A stretch of 52,631 bases of DNA from Bacteroidota bacterium (GTDB lineage Bacteria; Bacteroidota; Bacteroidia; Chitinophagales; Chitinophagaceae): positions 1-52,631 of the forward strand of contig JAUZNZ010000033.1 in the NCBI GenBank assembly GCA_030706735.1, in the 5' to 3' direction. Under the pieces are notes generated by a model, which did not search any database, was not told the origin of the DNA, and worked only from the letters and a program-made list of their open reading frames with translations. Made by a program: the position numbers and the translations under genes. Positions within the stretch are counted from its first letter, which is position 1. The number at the start of each line of letters is the position of its first letter. Positions 25,450 through 33,158 of this stretch are shown piece after piece.

Positions 25450-27861
25450 ATGAAAAATAACCGTTCGGGATCCGTTGTTTACAGCCTAGCGGCAAGCCTT
25501 CTGTGTTCTCTCTTTTTTTCCGTCCCTTCCTTTGCGAGAGTCGTATCGTACAGTCGGGATGGCGCCGGTGTGAAATTCAAGCTGGACAAGGGGTTAATGT
25601 ACCTCCTGGTCTGGAGGCCCGACCTGGTCGAGGTAAAATATACGATCTTCGATACGTGGCCGGGAAGGAAGTCGTTGGTTGTTTCCGCTCCCATGCCCGG
25701 GCAGTCAACCTTCGGGTTGGAGGATCGCGGCGATTCGGTACTGATCACGACAAGCAGACTGAAGATCACGGTCGACAAGAGGACGAATGCCATTCGCTAT
25801 GCAGATAAGATGGGTACGCCCATTACCTCGGAATCCGACCGGAACAAGACGATGAGCGCCGCAACCATCGCAGGGATCGATACCTGGCGTTGCCATACTC
25901 AATTCAATTCCCCGGCCGACGAGGCTCTATTTGGATTGGGCTGTCATCCGGAAGACTCCGGATCCATCAATTACAAAGGCCGGGATCAGACCCTCGAGAT
26001 CAAGTACATGACCGGCGCCATCCCCGTCCTGCTTTCGACGAAGGGATACGGCCTGCTGTGGGACAACTATTCGGCCTCGAAGTTCTCCGGAGCACAGGAT
26101 AATGATTCCCGTTTCGAATACAGTTCGGAGAGCGGCCGGATGGTAGACTATTATTTTTTCTACGGGCCCGATTTCGACAGGATCATCGACCTGTACCGGC
26201 TGCTTACCGGCAAGGCACCGATGTTCGCCAAGTGGACCTTTGGCCTGTTCCAGTCCCAGGATCGTTATAAGACCCAGGAGGAGATATTAAGCGTAAAGGA
26301 CGGGTATCGCAACAACCATATCCCTGTCGATGCCATAGTGCAGGATTGGTACTGGTGGTCGCCGCTGCCCATCGGTTCTCATGTCATGAACCATGAGCGG
26401 TATCCCGATCCTAAAGCCATGATCGATGAATTGCACCGGGCCCATATCCATGCGATGATCTCCATATGGCCGGTATTCGGAAGCGGTACCAAGGACTTCG
26501 ATGCGTTGAAAACCAAGGGATTCCTCACCAGCATTACCTGGGACAATTTCGTTACGCACACGTTCGACACCTACTATGATGCGCACAACCCCGCCGCGAG
26601 GGAACTCTATTGGGACCAGGCAAGGGACAGTGTGGTCAAGCGTTATGGCTGGGACGCCTGGTGGGTGGACCAGTGCGAGCCGGATAATGGATCCCTGCTC
26701 GATGAGCGCCGGAAGGCCGTTTTTTCCGTGGGCAAGGGCATTGACTATTTCAATTCCTATTCGTTGGAGCACTCCAAGGGGATTTATAAAGGATGGCGAA
26801 GAGATATCCCCGGCAAGCGGGTATTTTGCCTGATCAGGCAATCTTTTGCCGGCGAACAGCGCAATGCCGCTGTTTTATGGTCCTCCGATATTAGCTGTAC
26901 GTTTTCCGCCCTGAGAAATCAGATCCCACAAGGTATCAATGCCTGCGTATCCGGCATTCCTTATTGGACATCCGATATCGGCGGCTATATGTCGAGAGTT
27001 TCTCCCGATGGGATCCCGGACTGGTCGCAGCCCCAATTCCGGGAGCTATTCACGCGCTGGTTCCAGTTCGGCACCTTCAGTCCGATCATGCGCATCCACG
27101 GGAAGGGCGAAAGGGCATTATTTTCCAGGAATTGGGACGACAGCACCAGGGCTATATTATTGAAGTATGACAAGATGCGGTACAGGCTGTTGCCGTACGT
27201 CTATTCGCTTGCGGGAAGAACCACCCTGAGCAACTATACGATGATGCGCGGGCTTGCCTTCGACTTCCGGAACGATCCCGGGGTCGTGTCGATACCGGAT
27301 CAATATATGTTTGGACCGGCCTTCCTCGTCAACCCCGTGACGACGCAAATGTATTCCGGACCGCATGCCATGGCCGGAGTGGGCAGCAGGAAGGTTTATC
27401 TGCCCAAGGCGGTCCGGTGGGTCGATTTCTGGACCGGCGAAACGTTGGAAGGCGGCCAGACCGTCGATGCCGATGCATCGATCGGCACCCTGCCCTTGTA
27501 TGTCCGGGCGGGCTCCATCGTTCCCCTGGGCCCGGATGTCGAATATGCCACGGAACCCACGGCAAAGGCAACCGAACTGCGGATCTATCCCGGAGCGGAT
27601 GGCTCTTTCCCCGTGTATGAAGACCAGGGAGACGGGTATGATTATGAGCATGGCGCGTATGCGACCTATACGTTAAGCTGGAATGACCGTTCGCACGAAC
27701 TGACCGTTTCGGATCGCAAAGGGAGTTTCCCGGGCATGCGGCAGAGCACGCTTTTCCATGTGGTGCTTGTGCGGCCGGGGCATGGTTCGGGACCGGATAT
27801 CTGCGCGGATGCGGATAAACGCATTGAATATAGGGGCCAGGCTGTTACGGTGCATTTGTGA
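25450..27861 (+). CDS. Glycoside hydrolase family 31, secreted alpha-glucosidase/alpha-xylosidase type
   Basis: GH31 enzymes are retaining alpha-glycosidases, including alpha-glucosidases, alpha-xylosidases and transglucosylases. The 803-residue product has a signal peptide (to about residue 29), an N-terminal beta-sandwich, a (beta/alpha)8 barrel from about 255 and C-terminal beta domains. Family landmarks are FGLFQSQDRYKTQEEI, IVQDWYWW (about 296-303), the nucleophile motif WWVDQCEPD with Asp407, WSSDIS with the likely acid/base Asp480, and YWTSDIGGY (505-513). The WxD...EPD pattern is of the xylosidase/transglucosylase branch more than the classical maltase branch, but I would not fix the substrate. 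The ATG at 25450 begins the signal peptide. It stands alone, with no SusC/D partners next to it. Confidence 0.93.
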   Translation: MKNNRSGSVVYSLAASLLCSLFFSVPSFARVVSYSRDGAGVKFKLDKGLMYLLVWRPDLVEVKYTIFDTWPGRKSLVVSAPMPGQSTFGLEDRGDSVLITTSRLKITVDKRTNAIRYADKMGTPITSESDRNKTMSAATIAGIDTWRCHTQFNSPADEALFGLGCHPEDSGSINYKGRDQTLEIKYMTGAIPVLLSTKGYGLLWDNYSASKFSGAQDNDSRFEYSSESGRMVDYYFFYGPDFDRIIDLYRLLTGKAPMFAKWTFGLFQSQDRYKTQEEILSVKDGYRNNHIPVDAIVQDWYWWSPLPIGSHVMNHERYPDPKAMIDELHRAHIHAMISIWPVFGSGTKDFDALKTKGFLTSITWDNFVTHTFDTYYDAHNPAARELYWDQARDSVVKRYGWDAWWVDQCEPDNGSLLDERRKAVFSVGKGIDYFNSYSLEHSKGIYKGWRRDIPGKRVFCLIRQSFAGEQRNAAVLWSSDISCTFSALRNQIPQGINACVSGIPYWTSDIGGYMSRVSPDGIPDWSQPQFRELFTRWFQFGTFSPIMRIHGKGERALFSRNWDDSTRAILLKYDKMRYRLLPYVYSLAGRTTLSNYTMMRGLAFDFRNDPGVVSIPDQYMFGPAFLVNPVTTQMYSGPHAMAGVGSRKVYLPKAVRWVDFWTGETLEGGQTVDADASIGTLPLYVRAGSIVPLGPDVEYATEPTAKATELRIYPGADGSFPVYEDQGDGYDYEHGAYATYTLSWNDRSHELTVSDRKGSFPGMRQSTLFHVVLVRPGHGSGPDICADADKRIEYRGQAVTVHL

Positions 27862-27868
27862 AATAAAG

Positions 27869-28636
27869 CTAAGGGGTTGAAATCACTAACGTTAACCCGC
27901 AGGTAAAGGAAGGTTGCGTTCGATAGTGCCCATATTTTTTGTTCCAATTTCCATTTTGCAATTCAATTCTTAATCGGTTCACGATCTCTTCCTGCTTGTC
28001 ATCAGAAATAAAGCCCCAGGCTGACTGGGATAATCTAATTTCCTTTTGTAAAAATGCTTCCGGTCTTCCGTAGAACGCCTCCTGAAAGCCGTCTTTGCAG
28101 TCCAACGGAATGGGGATTGACGTTATTTCGACACGCCCGCCAAGGCTGGTCCTGATAAATTCAATGGTTGGATAACGCGCTTTTTCCACTTCAACCACTT
28201 CAGGGAAATATTCGGCAACCCAAAAATCGTCTAATTTTTGGGGATCAAATGTCATTATCACCACCTGCTGTTTAGTCACCCTCCTTATTTCTTTCAGCCC
28301 CTTGTCCATATCCGGCCAATGGTGCACCGTAACCATGGCCATGGAAGCATCGAACGCGTTGTCGTCGAAAGGAAGATTGTCAGCCTTTGCATTTATGGCA
28401 GGTGCTTTGCCGGCAGCCATTCGTTGTTGTCTCATGGTAACGGATGGCTCCACGGCGACAATATATTTGCCTTCGGGTTCGTAGGAACCTGCTCCTGCGC
28501 CAACATTCAACACCGTTCTTGCACCAGAAAGAGCCTTATGAACATATTGGGCAATTCTTTCGTCTGTCTGCCTGAAACTGGAATATTTTCCCCCAAACCT
28601 GTCGTAATCGAATGCGGGATTGCCGATCTCTATCAT
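27869..28636 (-). CDS. Class I SAM-dependent methyltransferase
   Basis: The protein has the Rossmann-like methyltransferase core: VLNVGAGAGSYEP (motif I, SAM binding), VAVEPSVTMRQQRM (acidic loop that binds the ribose), NLPFDDNAFDASMAMVTVHHW (motifs II-III) and LKEIRRVTKQQVVIMTFDP. It belongs to the Methyltransf_11 group acting on small molecules. The ATG at 28634-28636 (MIEIGNPAFDYDRFG) is preferred over the longer frame, which would run into the promoter of the divergent regulator. It is convergent with GH31 (7 bases). The substrate cannot be inferred. Confidence 0.9.
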   Translation of the reverse strand: MIEIGNPAFDYDRFGGKYSSFRQTDERIAQYVHKALSGARTVLNVGAGAGSYEPEGKYIVAVEPSVTMRQQRMAAGKAPAINAKADNLPFDDNAFDASMAMVTVHHWPDMDKGLKEIRRVTKQQVVIMTFDPQKLDDFWVAEYFPEVVEVEKARYPTIEFIRTSLGGRVEITSIPIPLDCKDGFQEAFYGRPEAFLQKEIRLSQSAWGFISDDKQEEIVNRLRIELQNGNWNKKYGHYRTQPSFTCGLTLVISTP

Positions 28637-28732
28637 CAACCCAAATTTACGCTTTTTCAATTTTGCTACAGTCGGGTACGCATGGGGTTCCCCTCCGAAC
28701 ATTCCGTGGCCGAAATTGTATAAAATATGTCA

Positions 28733-28763
28733 TTTGCGCCATGGCCGGAAGGAATTACTTTTG
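28733..28763 (+). promoter_or_regulatory. Bacteroidetes-type promoter of the regulator-gapA unit
   Basis: TTTG at 28733-28736, a 19-base spacer and TACTTTTG at 28756-28763 match both the -33 and -7 elements of the Bacteroidetes primary sigma factor without mismatch. The start codon of the GlxA-type gene follows at 28779, giving a very short leader. Confidence 0.65.
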
Positions 28764-28778
28764 GTCTGTCCTATCATC

Positions 28779-29783
28779 ATGGCAAAGGAAAAAAAGAAAC
28801 TGATCGTTGTGATACCCATGCCGGGCATCTTCCTCCTGGATATCGCCGGACCCTGCGACGTATTCATGGCGGCCGAAAGAGCCCTGAGCGAAAAACCCGG
28901 TCACGGGGGCGCAGGCTATGAACTATTGCTCGCCTCGCCGGTCGACGCCAAAAAGATCATGACGCGGAGCGGCCTTGCAATAGATTGTCCGGTTTTGGTA
29001 TCGGAGATCAGCAGGCCCATCGATACGCTGATCGTGGCGGGCTTCTCCCGGATGGAGATGCAAAGCGGACATGCCTTCTTTCAGTGGCTGAAGCAGATCT
29101 ATCCGAAAGTACGCCGCATCGGGTCCATTTGTATCGGCACGTTCGCATTGGCCGAGGCAGGCATCCTGGATGGCAAACAAGCCACCACCCACTGGGAGTG
29201 CAGCCAGGAGTTCCAGCTCAGGTATCCCGCAGTCAGGGTGGACACGAATCCTTTTTATACGCGTGATTGCAATATATACAGCTCCGGCGGCGTAGCGTCC
29301 GGCATTGACCTGGCGCTGGCCCTTGTGGAAGAAGATTTTGGACGCGATGTGGCCTTGAGTGCGGCACGCAAGCTGGTGTTGCCTCTCAAACGCCCGGGAT
29401 ATCAGTCTCAATTCGGGACCTTGCTCCAGGTTCATAGCCTCGAAAACTCAATAGCCGGCAAGCTGCATCCCTGGTTGATCCGGCACCTGGGAGAAGATCT
29501 AAGCGTGGAGCGGCTGGCAGATCACAGTCATATGAGCGTTCGCCATTTTTCCAGGGTATTTCTGAGAGAAACCGGGCTTACTCCTGCCAAATTTGTTGAA
29601 AAGCTGCGAGTCGAGGTCGCCCGAAAATTTTTGGAAGACAGCGATCTCCCTATCGATCAGATCGCGGCGAAATGCGGTCTTGGCGGTCTCGTATCCATGC
29701 GCCGCAGTTTTTTGCGGAATATGATGGTTTCGCCAAGCGATTACCGTCGTTCCTTCCGGACATCCCTTCAGGACATCGTTTAA
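28779..29783 (+). CDS. GlxA-type transcriptional regulator (DJ-1/PfpI + AraC HTH)
   Basis: This 334-residue regulator has a DJ-1/PfpI domain (KLIVVIPMPGIFLLDIAGPC at the start, the elbow-like IGSICIGTFALAEAGILDGK and a THWE segment) and a C-terminal AraC domain (DLSVERLADHSHMSVRHFSR and a second helix-turn-helix ending LRNMMVSPSDYRR). It is the second member of the family in the window but is not especially close to the one at 23658. The ATG at 28779 is chosen for its position after a consensus promoter; a longer frame from 28620 would overlap the divergent methyltransferase gene. gapA follows after 24 bases, so the two are cotranscribed. Control of gapA by this protein is inference. Confidence 0.9.
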   Translation: MAKEKKKLIVVIPMPGIFLLDIAGPCDVFMAAERALSEKPGHGGAGYELLLASPVDAKKIMTRSGLAIDCPVLVSEISRPIDTLIVAGFSRMEMQSGHAFFQWLKQIYPKVRRIGSICIGTFALAEAGILDGKQATTHWECSQEFQLRYPAVRVDTNPFYTRDCNIYSSGGVASGIDLALALVEEDFGRDVALSAARKLVLPLKRPGYQSQFGTLLQVHSLENSIAGKLHPWLIRHLGEDLSVERLADHSHMSVRHFSRVFLRETGLTPAKFVEKLRVEVARKFLEDSDLPIDQIAAKCGLGGLVSMRRSFLRNMMVSPSDYRRSFRTSLQDIV

Positions 29784-29807
29784 AATAAAACGCTAAAACA
29801 ACTCAAC

Positions 29808-30809
29808 ATGAAAGTAGCCATCAATGGATTTGGGCGGATAGGAAGAATGACCCTAAGGGCTCTCCAGGATAAGCAAGGCGTGGAGGTTGTCGCCATCAAT
29901 GACCTCACCGATATCGGGTTGCTCACCCATCTGTTTAAATATGATACTTCGCATGGGAAATTTCCCGGGACAGTCGGGCAGCATGACGGTCGCCTTATCG
30001 TGAACGGAAGGCCGATCCTCCTCCTGAGTGAGAAAGAGCCGGATAAATTGCCCTGGGCGGAGTTGGAAGTGGACGTGGTGATCGAATCCACGGGCCGCCA
30101 TACAGACAAAAGTAAAGCAGCGTTGCACCTGCATGCCGGCGCTAAGAAAGTCTTGATCACCGCTCCGGCTACCGGAAACGTAAAAACGATCGTAGCCGGG
30201 GTAAACGAAGATTGGATAACGGAAGAGGATCAGATCCTTTCCACGGCCTCATGCACGACCAACTGTATCGCGCCGATCTTATATCTGCTGGAAAAAGAAT
30301 TCGGGATTGAATCGGGCTTTATGAGCACCATTCATGCCTTTACCATGGACCAGATGCTGCAAGATGGCCCGCATAAGGACTATCGGAGAGCAAGGGCCGC
30401 CACCCAGTCGATCATACCCACCACGACGGGCGCCGCAAAGGCTATCGGGGAGGTCTTGCCCGGTTTGAGAGGCAAGCTGGATGGGTTTTCTTATCGGGTG
30501 CCGGTCATTGACGGCTCGATAGCCGAACTGTCCCTCAACCTGGGGAGGCAGGCTTCCGCCGCAGAATTGAATGAATTTTTCCAATATCATGCTTCCTCCT
30601 CGCTAAAAGGCATTTTGGAATATACCGAAGAACCCCTTGTTTCCGCAGATATTCTGGGCAACACGCATTCCTCCATTGTTGACGGCACGTTGACCCGGAG
30701 TATTGGGAAGCTGGTAAAAGTCGTCGCCTGGTATGACAATGAAGTTGGGATCTCCAACAGGCTGGCCGAGCTGACGGTGGAACTGGCGAGCCAGGACATT
30801 ATTATTTAA
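29808..30809 (+). CDS. gapA: Type I glyceraldehyde-3-phosphate dehydrogenase
   Basis: The enzyme oxidises glyceraldehyde 3-phosphate to 1,3-bisphosphoglycerate with NAD in glycolysis. The 333 residues contain the Rossmann start VAINGFGRIGR, Asp32 (typical of NAD preference), the catalytic STASCTTNC with Cys149, His176 in STIHAFTMDQ, and the terminal WYDNEVGISNR. SNASCTTNC is more usual, so the Asn to Thr change two residues before the catalytic Cys is a minor departure. Linkage to an AraC-type regulator and not to pgk/tpi suggests a second, specialised GAPDH copy. Its end overlaps the convergent GH144 gene by 8 bases. Confidence 0.95.
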   Translation: MKVAINGFGRIGRMTLRALQDKQGVEVVAINDLTDIGLLTHLFKYDTSHGKFPGTVGQHDGRLIVNGRPILLLSEKEPDKLPWAELEVDVVIESTGRHTDKSKAALHLHAGAKKVLITAPATGNVKTIVAGVNEDWITEEDQILSTASCTTNCIAPILYLLEKEFGIESGFMSTIHAFTMDQMLQDGPHKDYRRARAATQSIIPTTTGAAKAIGEVLPGLRGKLDGFSYRVPVIDGSIAELSLNLGRQASAAELNEFFQYHASSSLKGILEYTEEPLVSADILGNTHSSIVDGTLTRSIGKLVKVVAWYDNEVGISNRLAELTVELASQDIII

Positions 30810-32223
30810 ACCGGTTACTTTTGAATCCGAGTCTTTTCAACCCATTTTGTATATCCGGTATGTTCATGAAAAGGTTCCAAAGTAATCCGGTCCGATAGTT
30901 CTCGATCATAACCACGATCGGGCCTTCGTCGATGGCAAGATGGGTCTTGGCATACCAGTTTCTTGTTTCGCTAAAACCGTCCGCAAATCCATAAGGCCCC
31001 CATATCTTGTCGCCTAAATCGTAATAAAGGTGCTTAAGAACCTGCATGCTGTATTGGGGCGTGTACGGGAAAGCGCTCAGTGCTGCAGTCGGTTGTATCA
31101 CCCCCAGATCTACTTCCGGGCAATGAGCTGCATATCCTTTATAACTATCCCCTGCGGTAAGGCCCCAGCAATTTTCGCCATAGCCCTTATATTTCTTGGG
31201 GTTTTGTATGCACCATTGGCGATTAATTAACGTGTGGTTCGTGTTTTGTTCAAAGTAATCGGTATGCCAGTCCGTCAATCCATGAGGGTCGATACCCAAG
31301 AAGCTATATTGCGAAATGAAAAGAGGACCGCCATATTCAAAGCCAAGGGATAATTTGATCCCAAAATACGTCTTATCATTCTTATAATTGGTACTGTTCA
31401 CAAATCCATTAAAATAAACTGCCGGTTCGATGGAATGGTAAGGTGATGCAGCAGCCATTACATAGGTTATGAGACCTTCATTCCATCCCTTGATGGGGAA
31501 GTTCATATCAAAATCGTTGTTCGGACTCCAGTGCCAGTATAACTTCTCATTGCCCCCCGCGGCATGCCATTTGAAATTGGCTGTTTCCCAGAGTTGAGTG
31601 ATTCGTAAACGTAAATAGTTCTCGGTTGTATTGTCGGCCTTGAAATATTCTCTGGCACATAAAAGCCCCATCAGCAGGTAGGCCGTTTCCAATACATCGG
31701 CGCCATCATCCAGCCGGCCAAAAACTATCGGTTTTCCTGTGCTCCCATTTATGAAATGAGGATAGATACCATGGTAGCTATCGGCAAGCAGCAGAAAATT
31801 TACCATTTTTACCAGCCGTCTCGCAGCCGTATCGCGCCCTATCCATTTCCTGTTCACCGCAACGATAGTTGCCATTACGCCCATTCCGGTTCCGGCCATG
31901 GCGCAAGCGTCCGCGCCAAACGGATGATCGTTGATATTCGGAGTACTGTCTGCTTCATTAATCCAGTCCCAATAATATTGCCCATAAACCGTATTATCGC
32001 GTTCTCTGGAGAGTCCGCTCACGGGATGGGCATAGTGCCAGAAATAGCGAAAGGTTTGTCGTTGCACGATATCCAGCAAGACAGAATCAGAGATGTTCCT
32101 GATGATGCCAACGGGCGCAATACTATCTGGGAAGGTATGGGGTTGCTGAAACGGTCTTTGAGCAAACACGCTGGTCGTGGCCAAGGCACTGGCAAGGAAA
32201 GCAACCAGGGAAAAGTATTTCAT
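30802..32223 (-). CDS. GH144-type 'glucoamylase family' protein, probable endo-beta-1,2-glucanase
   Basis: The protein has a signal peptide (MKYFSLVAFLASALATTSVFAQ) and an (alpha/alpha)6-barrel-type sequence with QRQTFRYFWHYAHPVSGLSR, FGADACAMAGTGMG, FGRLDDGADVLETAYLLMGL, LYWHWSPNNDFDMNF and EYGGPLFISQYSF. These blocks are those of the Bacteroidota family often annotated as glucoamylase and classified as GH144, whose characterised Chitinophaga member is an endo-beta-1,2-glucanase. At 473 residues it is the usual length. It lies 128 bases from the DUF4249/TonB receptor locus on the same strand, suggesting that it prepares oligosaccharides for import. The specificity is inferred from family membership. 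Confidence 0.82.
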   Translation of the reverse strand: MKYFSLVAFLASALATTSVFAQRPFQQPHTFPDSIAPVGIIRNISDSVLLDIVQRQTFRYFWHYAHPVSGLSRERDNTVYGQYYWDWINEADSTPNINDHPFGADACAMAGTGMGVMATIVAVNRKWIGRDTAARRLVKMVNFLLLADSYHGIYPHFINGSTGKPIVFGRLDDGADVLETAYLLMGLLCAREYFKADNTTENYLRLRITQLWETANFKWHAAGGNEKLYWHWSPNNDFDMNFPIKGWNEGLITYVMAAASPYHSIEPAVYFNGFVNSTNYKNDKTYFGIKLSLGFEYGGPLFISQYSFLGIDPHGLTDWHTDYFEQNTNHTLINRQWCIQNPKKYKGYGENCWGLTAGDSYKGYAAHCPEVDLGVIQPTAALSAFPYTPQYSMQVLKHLYYDLGDKIWGPYGFADGFSETRNWYAKTHLAIDEGPIVVMIENYRTGLLWNLFMNIPDIQNGLKRLGFKSNRFK

Positions 32224-32351
32224 TTTTTCAGGATTTATCAGACATCCATAATTTCAAGCATATCATCGTGCAAGAAGAGGAGGTTCAACCCAAATTTAGC
32301 GCTTTTTCTATTTTGCGATATCCGGCTATTCATGACGTGCCGGGAAATGAT

Positions 32352-33155
32352 CTACCTGCCTACCAGCAAGCTTCTACTCCTGACAGACTGCGCGCTGAAA
32401 TACCCGAGACTTCCGCCCGAAATATTACTGGTCGGGTTCGCCGGGGAGGCCGTATTCCCCGACCCGCTTGCGTTACGTTGGAGCGAATACCAGTATCCAT
32501 AGACTGCTGAATCCAGATTGAGCATGTCGATCCGTACCGAATCGCCCGTTTTGATGTCCCGGGCGGGATCGTTGGTGTCATTGTTGAAATTCAACGGTCC
32601 ATGAACCTTCAGGCCGTCGGCAAATTCATCGTTTGCAACGAAGACGGTTTTTTCCTTCCGTCCATTGACATATTGTACCCACCGATAATAATTGGGGATG
32701 CCGGGAGGATCGGAATAGGCGATCGAAATATAACGCCGGGAGGTGAGGTCATCATTACTTACATACATCGTATCCAGACCGACGGGTTGCGGCATAGTAG
32801 AAGAGGCTGAATAGTCCACCCCATTTATGACAACCTTCAACACGTATGTTTCACCCGGAACCCCCGTGAGGTTATTGTTCGTGTAGACCCCCGGAGTCGA
32901 TTCGGCAAGGGGAAAGATAGTTACTCCATTTTCGACGGTGACCGTAGCCCCGCTAACGCCGGCGAATGTATTGTCTGAACTGAAATCCTTGGTCTGAGTT
33001 ATGGATACGGCGCTGGCGCCAGGTTGGTCGCTGACCACGCCTTCGATGACATATTTAGATTCGCCTGAATTCAGGTGCACGCTTATCACCCTCTGGCAAG
33101 AACTTATCAGAACAATGACACCCAGCCATATGGGAATAGGATTCATCCGGTACAT
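32352..33155 (-). CDS. DUF4249 family lipoprotein, TonB-receptor partner
   Basis: This 267-residue protein begins with a lipoprotein signal ending in VLISSC and continues with a beta-rich domain (YVIEGVVSDQPGASAVSITQ, GATVTVENG, YVLKVVINGVDYSA, a RYISIAYSDPPGIPNYYRW block). This is the pattern of DUF4249, a family found directly after FecA/SusC-like receptors, where it probably caps or assists ligand capture at the surface. It starts 3 bases after the receptor gene's stop, so the two are translationally linked. The tail is rich in Ser and Gly. No SusD gene is present, so DUF4249 may take that place here. Confidence 0.8.
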   Translation of the reverse strand: MYRMNPIPIWLGVIVLISSCQRVISVHLNSGESKYVIEGVVSDQPGASAVSITQTKDFSSDNTFAGVSGATVTVENGVTIFPLAESTPGVYTNNNLTGVPGETYVLKVVINGVDYSASSTMPQPVGLDTMYVSNDDLTSRRYISIAYSDPPGIPNYYRWVQYVNGRKEKTVFVANDEFADGLKVHGPLNFNNDTNDPARDIKTGDSVRIDMLNLDSAVYGYWYSLQRNASGSGNTASPANPTSNISGGSLGYFSAQSVRSRSLLVGR

Positions 33156-33158
33156 ATA

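Noticed and set aside
32268-32510. 80-codon plus-strand frame near the DUF4249 gene end
   Set aside because: Mostly antisense to DUF4249 with no promoter or protein features.
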